From contig LLEY01000022.1 in NCBI GenBank assembly GCA_001414485.1, positions 372,001 through 436,000 of the forward strand: a stretch of DNA of 64,000 nt, written 5' to 3'. Source of the stretch: Calycina herbarum. Lineage: Eukaryota > Ascomycota > Leotiomycetes > Helotiales > Pezizellaceae. Of this stretch, positions 59,180 to 64,000 are shown piece by piece (the stretch's first letter is position 1; each line of letters opens with the position of its first letter). The translations under genes and the position numbers were made by a program. Below the pieces are notes generated by a model. It was not told where the DNA came from and searched no databases. It saw nothing but the letters and a program-made list of their open reading frames with translations.

Positions 59180-59624
59180 TTCCGGGGATGTTAGTGTGTG
59201 TTAGTTAGTTAGGACAGAGAAATTTGCAAACTAGAGAAGAGGAGGTGGACAGACTTAGTTAGGAGCTGACTAATAAGTGTTCGGTGATTGGGTAGCACTC
59301 CCGGTATGTAGTTGCAAACCCAAGTTATTTGTAAGCGAAAGTGTCACATAGTAGTCAGGAAGCGAAACACAGAGAATTGACTTGAAAGAACGACGCTTTT
59401 ATTCATACGCCATCATCATCTCGCTAATGCGCAAGATTCTATCTTCGAATAATATACAAAAGAAGTTAAAAGGGGGCTCAAAGGAGCCAAAGAAGTGCAA
59501 ATGCATAGAGGTATATACAAGAAACAAACACATCTATTATGAATCCATATTCATATCAATGTCAAAAGATTAACACCAGGTTCTGTGTTTCCAAAGTCCA
59601 TACAAGCCAACTCATCAATCAAGC

Positions 59625-61586
59625 TCAGTTTGACATGCGGAATCGTCCACCGAATCCACTAGGTTGAGCAGATCCAGCAGCGAAAGAGTTGGTTGGCTTA
59701 GCACCTCCTGCTACTCCAGTTCCGTGAGGACGACCACCGTGTCCTGTTGGTTTAGGGGATCCAGATTGGACTCCGGTGCCCTTGATCTTGTGTTGTCTGG
59801 CCTCAACAGCTCTGGTTGGCTTTGCGTTTCCCTTGGAGAAAGAGCCAGTTGCCTTAGCGAATCCAGCAGAGGCAACACCGGTACCGTGGCCGTGGTGACC
59901 GTGGTGCTTTCCGGTAGCTTGAGCAGATCCAGATTGGACTCCAGTTCCCTTGACCTTTCTAACCTCAAGGGCGTCGCCAGATGGCTTTGCGTTTCCCTTG
60001 GAGAAAGAGCCAGTTGGGCGTGGGCCGGCGAATCCAGTTCCGTGTCCGTGGTGACCACTTGGGGCAGCAGCTCCCTTGAAGAATGAGCCCTTGGAGAAAG
60101 AACCGGTTGGTCTTGGGAAACCAGCAGAGTGAGCACCAGTCCCGTGAGCATGTCCTTGACGACTTCCAGAAGGAGCAGCAAATCCAGATGCGGCAGCGAA
60201 ACCACCCTCGTGGTTACCGGGAACAACGTCGCGAGCGTGTTGACGACGAGCGACGGTTGATTCAGTGTACTCGGTGTCTGCGTGCTTGGTGTAGAAAGAA
60301 GAGACCCAAGACAAGAGAGTAGAGAGAGTGGTTCCCTTAGGAGCACTGGTAGAACCAGATGCAGAAGAGGAGGTGGAGGCGTTTGGAGAGGTAGAGGTAA
60401 AGTCTCCAGATGAAGCGGCCTTGGTGGATGCAGGCTTTGTTGAGGTAGGTTTGGCCACAGAGACGGAGGTGGTTGGGATGGTAACGGTTGTCGCTTGCTC
60501 CTCGATGCTGGAAGAAACAGCGTTGATCTTAGCACCACCTGAGGCGACTGGGACGCTTCCGCTGGTCTTGACCTTACATGCGGACTTGGACTTCTTGGTC
60601 TTTGAGAGAGTACCGTTGGAGAATGGAGATCCTGAAGCGATGGCGCCTGCTGGGGCAGTGATGCCGGCAGCTGAGGATGACTTTGCAGAGGAAACGGCAG
60701 CAGCCTTGGTAATGGCAGCAACGGACGAGGAAGCAGCGGATGAAACTTTGGTGGACGAAGCTTTTGCGCTTGATGAACCGCTTGAGGCACCAGAGTAAAG
60801 TGCTGGACCTGGAACGAGGTAGCTGGTAAGAGCGGTATAGATGTTGACCAAGATACCGGCCTCGGTGGCGGTGTACAAAGCAGTTCCCAAAGTACCACTT
60901 GGGGCGGCAGTTCCTGAACCAGTAATTTCGAGGTTGAAGCATTGTGGGTAGTTTTGAGCTCCGTTGGCTTCACCAGCAGAGTGCAGGGCAATGATCTCGT
61001 GACGGAGAACGTAGCTTCCTGGAGCAATGTCGGATGGGATGGTAAGAGACCAGGTGTTGTTGTTAGCAATCAATTGATCAGAGGCCCAGTTTCCAGGGAC
61101 AGTGGTGTCATCGATAAGACCAACTCCATCAATCTTGAAGAACTCCAAAGCAGTCTTGTCAACTGTGGTGCAGTCGCCATTGCAGTTGGCGAGATAATCA
61201 ATAACAGGTCCGTGGTGGGACTCTGGCCATACAGTCCACTGAAGATCGACGGTTCCTCCTGCAGCAACAGTTGCTGATGCACCAGCGTTGGTGGCACCAA
61301 GATGGCAGATAATATCAGAGGTGGCATATGCGTCTGGGGTAATGGGTCCGTTGCTTTGGTCTTCTGGGGTGGACCATCCTACAACGACAGGTGGCGAGGC
61401 CATATATTGGAAGTTGGCACTGTATCCTTGGTAGCTATTGTAGGTTAGTAGGGAAACAAGCTTTGTTGAATCTAGAGAGACTTACTAGACTCCATCGGCA
61501 ACAAGACCGGTGACAGTACCGTGGGCAGCAACTTTAGTGACGAGGGCAAGTGCACCTGCAACGGTGGCAATCTTTGAGAAGGACAT
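59625..61586 (-). CDS. AA9 lytic polysaccharide monooxygenase with long repetitive tail
   Basis: AA9 enzymes are secreted copper enzymes that oxidise cellulose. Exons 61586-61486 and 61434-59625 flank a 51-nt intron (CTACTAAC branch point) and give 636 residues. A signal peptide ends at Ala21, so mature His1 is His22 ([13 protein letters not shown]), the histidine-brace residue. The core continues [46 protein letters not shown] with the second brace His, and a [13 protein letters not shown] end near residue 230. Then follow a Ser/Thr-rich linker of about 170 residues and a tail of about 200 residues made of HGHGTG, TGSFSKG and KGTGVQSG units. There is no CBM1. Confidence 0.93.
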
Positions 61587-63182
61587 TTTTGAAGGTAGGT
61601 AAATCAATTCTTCGCTCAGCGGTGATAGTGTTTGCTTCAAAAGAGGGGTGAAAGTCAAGATATCTGCCGGCTTCAATCGATGAAGAGATATCCTATAGAA
61701 AAAGAATGTGGGTGATCTGTAAAGAACGGGATCAAGAAAGAATGTGAGGATGGAGAGAGAAAGAGTAGATCATGCCGAGACCTGAGGTCTTATACATACT
61801 AAGCCCGTACTAGAACTGACAACGGGGAAGTGAGAGTGGCTCTGGAAGCGGAAGTTTGCTGGGTGAGCGGGACCATTATCAGATCCACAATGTATGACCT
61901 TGACAGCCTTGCTGCCATTCCACTGGACCAAATAGATGAAAAGCATGGACTCCCAATTCCACCTGCACTCTGTGCGTCCGATTTCGATGTTGCTTGGTGG
62001 CGCTTCCACATGGGACTCAAGGGGTAAAAGCAATCATCGTGAAGGACCAACCTGGTGACGGCGTTTTTGAGAGTGCTTATTTCACCAGATGTGATATAAA
62101 ATGGTAGATGAGCCCATAAATTCCCCATACCGTGTTTGAGAAGACATCATGGTGGAAGTGAACAAGAAATCAACACCTATGAAATTCAAGCGCGCTCCAC
62201 AAATACAATTTGTTTCCTGGATGAGAAAGGGATGTTCCCAAGGGGGAGAACGGAACTTTACAAGGGTTCATCAAAACACATGTCCAATGTGCGGACGGAA
62301 AAACATTTTTCGAAACAGGGTGACGACGTACCTTCATCTATTTCGTGCACACGCAATCCGCCATTGGGCGAGAGATGAAAGTTGATCGAAGGATCCGCCC
62401 TTACCGAGAGGCTCAACCTGGCTGGTGGATCATTTCAACTTCATGCCACTTCTGGAGAGTTCAGTTGATGGAGGCTCCAGAAAGCTTTTTTTGGGCGGGC
62501 GGAAAGTTCAGATGAAACAACGCAGCCTCACCCTCTCTCCGAAGTTCAGTCCGAACCCCCGATGCGAGTGTGCGAAGAGGCTGGAAACACCTCGCAATTT
62601 AGAACAACATGCAAGTCTTTGAATGATACATTGCGGCGCAACATGTCTCTTTCTGAATCATCTCAGAATAGGATGCGGATAATGATAGGAGTGCAAACCC
62701 CCCGCCTAGACCCCGGAATAATCCCGGACAGAGCAACCGAATTGCCGAGAGGCTTCCGAGAAACCGGAAATACAGCTCATAACAATCGATGTTGAGAGCA
62801 CATGTCTCAAAAATCTGGGGTCGCGGCTCCCAATCCAGGCAAAATTATTTAGAGAATTCTTTTCGACTAAGAAATTGTAATATCTATCAGTGATAGTTCT
62901 GCAGAGGGATAATAACCACCATACGGATAGATCACTCAAAAGGAGTGTGACAAAAAGAAAAAGGCTCTCTACGTTCATTCAAAATCGGTACAATATCGTG
63001 GTGGTTTTTTGTACCTGTCTCTCTGACATTCTCGTTGACAGTCATCAATTATTAGAAAATGTTTCCGGGTTGTATCTCGCTTCTCTTTCTCACCAAGTAT
63101 TGCGTTCACTTAGAACATTGATTTGAAGCTGGGATTTCATGGGGTAGAAGATTATTGCTGTTATGAACCCCTCTCACATACC
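61587..63182. other. Intergenic region upstream of AA9
   Basis: 1.6 kb. It contains the AA9 promoter, with a leader rich in AAAGA runs, and the doubtful small ORF at 62149. Nothing else was recognised. Confidence 0.45.
62149..62385 (+). CDS. Doubtful small ORF with C2H2-like spacing
   Basis: A 78-residue frame from a true ATG. It holds CPMCGRKNIF and LHLFRAHAIRH, which gives Cys-x2-Cys-x14-His-x4-His. That resembles a C2H2 finger, though the hydrophobic core positions are weak. The strand is otherwise featureless. It may be chance. Confidence 0.25.
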   Translation: MVEVNKKSTPMKFKRAPQIQFVSWMRKGCSQGGERNFTRVHQNTCPMCGRKNIFRNRVTTYLHLFRAHAIRHWARDES

Positions 63183-63605
63183 TCACTGAAGCTCCACCCT
63201 TAACAAGTCGGCAATTATAAACTCGAGATCATCGACATAAACATCGTTTGTACACATTTGTCGTCCCGCCTTGTCAAACACAACCTCAATCTTGAACAAT
63301 AATCCAGGATAGCCAGGTTCGAACACCATGTTCTCGATCGTATCCTCGTCCATCACCACCGTGTCGATAATTGTCCTACAATAAGGACATACGAACTCAA
63401 TCATCGGGCGAGGAATCGGTTGCCGCCAGTTGTCATCAAGCAGCATGTTTTGCCAGTCAAGAAGACAAGAAAAACACATTTCGTGGCCACATGGTTCTAT
63501 AACTATTTTCTCCCATCTCCATATTTCGAAAAGGTCGTGGCATATGGAACATATTCTCTCCTGGTTGTCGTGTTCTGGCCTGCTGGTTGGAATCTCGTTT
63601 TCCAT
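63183..63605 (-). CDS. RING-finger protein
   Basis: A single-exon protein of 140 residues with an N-terminal RING, a probable ubiquitin E3 module. Zinc ligands are seen in order: ICSICHDL (Cys-x2-Cys), CGHEMCFSCLLDW (Cys-x-His-x2-Cys-x2-Cys), then VCPYCRTII (Cys-x2-Cys), which is C3HC4. The Ile after the first Cys pair and the Trp after the last ligand of the second pair are typical E2 contacts. The spacer between the sixth and seventh Cys is long (LLDDNWRQPIPRPMIEF). The C-terminal half has no known domain. The start at 63605 follows a CCATGG context. Confidence 0.82.
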   Translation of the reverse strand: MENEIPTSRPEHDNQERICSICHDLFEIWRWEKIVIEPCGHEMCFSCLLDWQNMLLDDNWRQPIPRPMIEFVCPYCRTIIDTVVMDEDTIENMVFEPGYPGLLFKIEVVFDKAGRQMCTNDVYVDDLEFIIADLLRVELQ

Positions 63606-64000
63606 GGCCTCTGGATGTTGGCGAATTCTTGAATATCTGTGGAATGACGGCAGATATGTTGATGTTTAGAAGAAATTTGTACGAGAATCAAATGGAAAGA
63701 GGGGATGGGGAGAAAGATAAATAGGCGCTCGAAGAGGTGTCCGCTAAGCGAGAGAGAATGGAAACACAAGGAGGTCAAAGAAACCATGTTACAGACACCT
63801 CTCGATCAAGGTTAAATCAGACCTTCTCCCACATCCTCGCCCTTTGCCTATCTAATATTCACGGCTTTGAGACTGTGCCATGGTAATAATGTGAAACCTT
63901 GATATTTCTAAATATTCATTGGGAGAATCTGTTCTGCGTCATTTCACAGAACACCAGAATACCTGTTCCATTCCCCATCACGTCAGATTCAAGGAATACT
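63606..64000. other. Window edge, probable RING gene promoter
   Basis: About 400 bp with no gene. It is the presumed upstream region of the minus-strand RING gene. Confidence 0.4.

Noticed and set aside
59711..61069. 452-codon Leu/Pro-rich frame on the minus strand
   Set aside because: It is another frame of the AA9 gene and has no signal or domain of its own.

Overview
This window is nuclear DNA of a filamentous ascomycete (Pezizomycotina). The evidence is the mix of genes, the short GT-AG introns (mostly 47-60 nt) with CTAAC/CTRAY branch points, the long untranslated leaders, and fungal-only families (2EXR, DUF3074, AA9 and GH16 secreted enzymes with signal peptides). The protein style and moderate GC suggest a Leotiomycete such as a Helotiales plant-associated fungus. 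That placement is inference and was not tested by a search.

Layout: 0.4-1.15 kb, a probable unknown multi-exon gene. 3.0-7.8 kb, two divergent pairs: THOC5-like / ADE8 and DUF3074 / RIB4. 8.2-11.1 kb, a large disordered protein. 14.8-16.7 kb, a CDF metal transporter of the Mn type. 17.5-19.7 kb, a Rad60/Esc2-type SUMO-like protein facing LSM6. 19.9-20.9 kb, a methyltransferase. 21.5-27.7 kb, the 8-exon STT4 PI 4-kinase facing PRE7 (27.9-28.8 kb). 28.8-35.1 kb is almost empty and leads into an RRM+YTH reader. Then come a GH16 glucanase, a small heat-shock protein, PNO1 facing MDM31, VPS24 facing SBA1, an AT-rich gene-free block (51.2-54.1 kb), an F-box-like ORF, a 2EXR protein, a MobA-like protein, an AA9 lytic polysaccharide monooxygenase with a long repetitive tail, and a RING protein.

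Most genes are unlinked housekeeping functions: mRNA export and decay, purine and riboflavin synthesis, PI4P, proteasome, ribosome assembly, ESCRT, mitochondrial shape, and Hsp90 co-chaperone. Many sit head to head over 180-900 bp, so shared promoters are likely. No secondary-metabolite cluster, CRISPR array or tRNA was found. Exon joins were rebuilt by hand, by matching splice sites with reading phase and family motifs. Nearly all add up to an exact multiple of three, and the uncertain joins are stated. Accessory signals are repeats: decayed tandem arrays, a short dispersed element found in an LSM6 intron and again at 42.9 kb, MITE-like structures, and recurring palindromes in gene-poor stretches. 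No wholly new system can be claimed. The strongest candidates for a second look are the AA9 tail, the interrupted YTH domain, the GC-AG candidate intron and the dispersed repeat.
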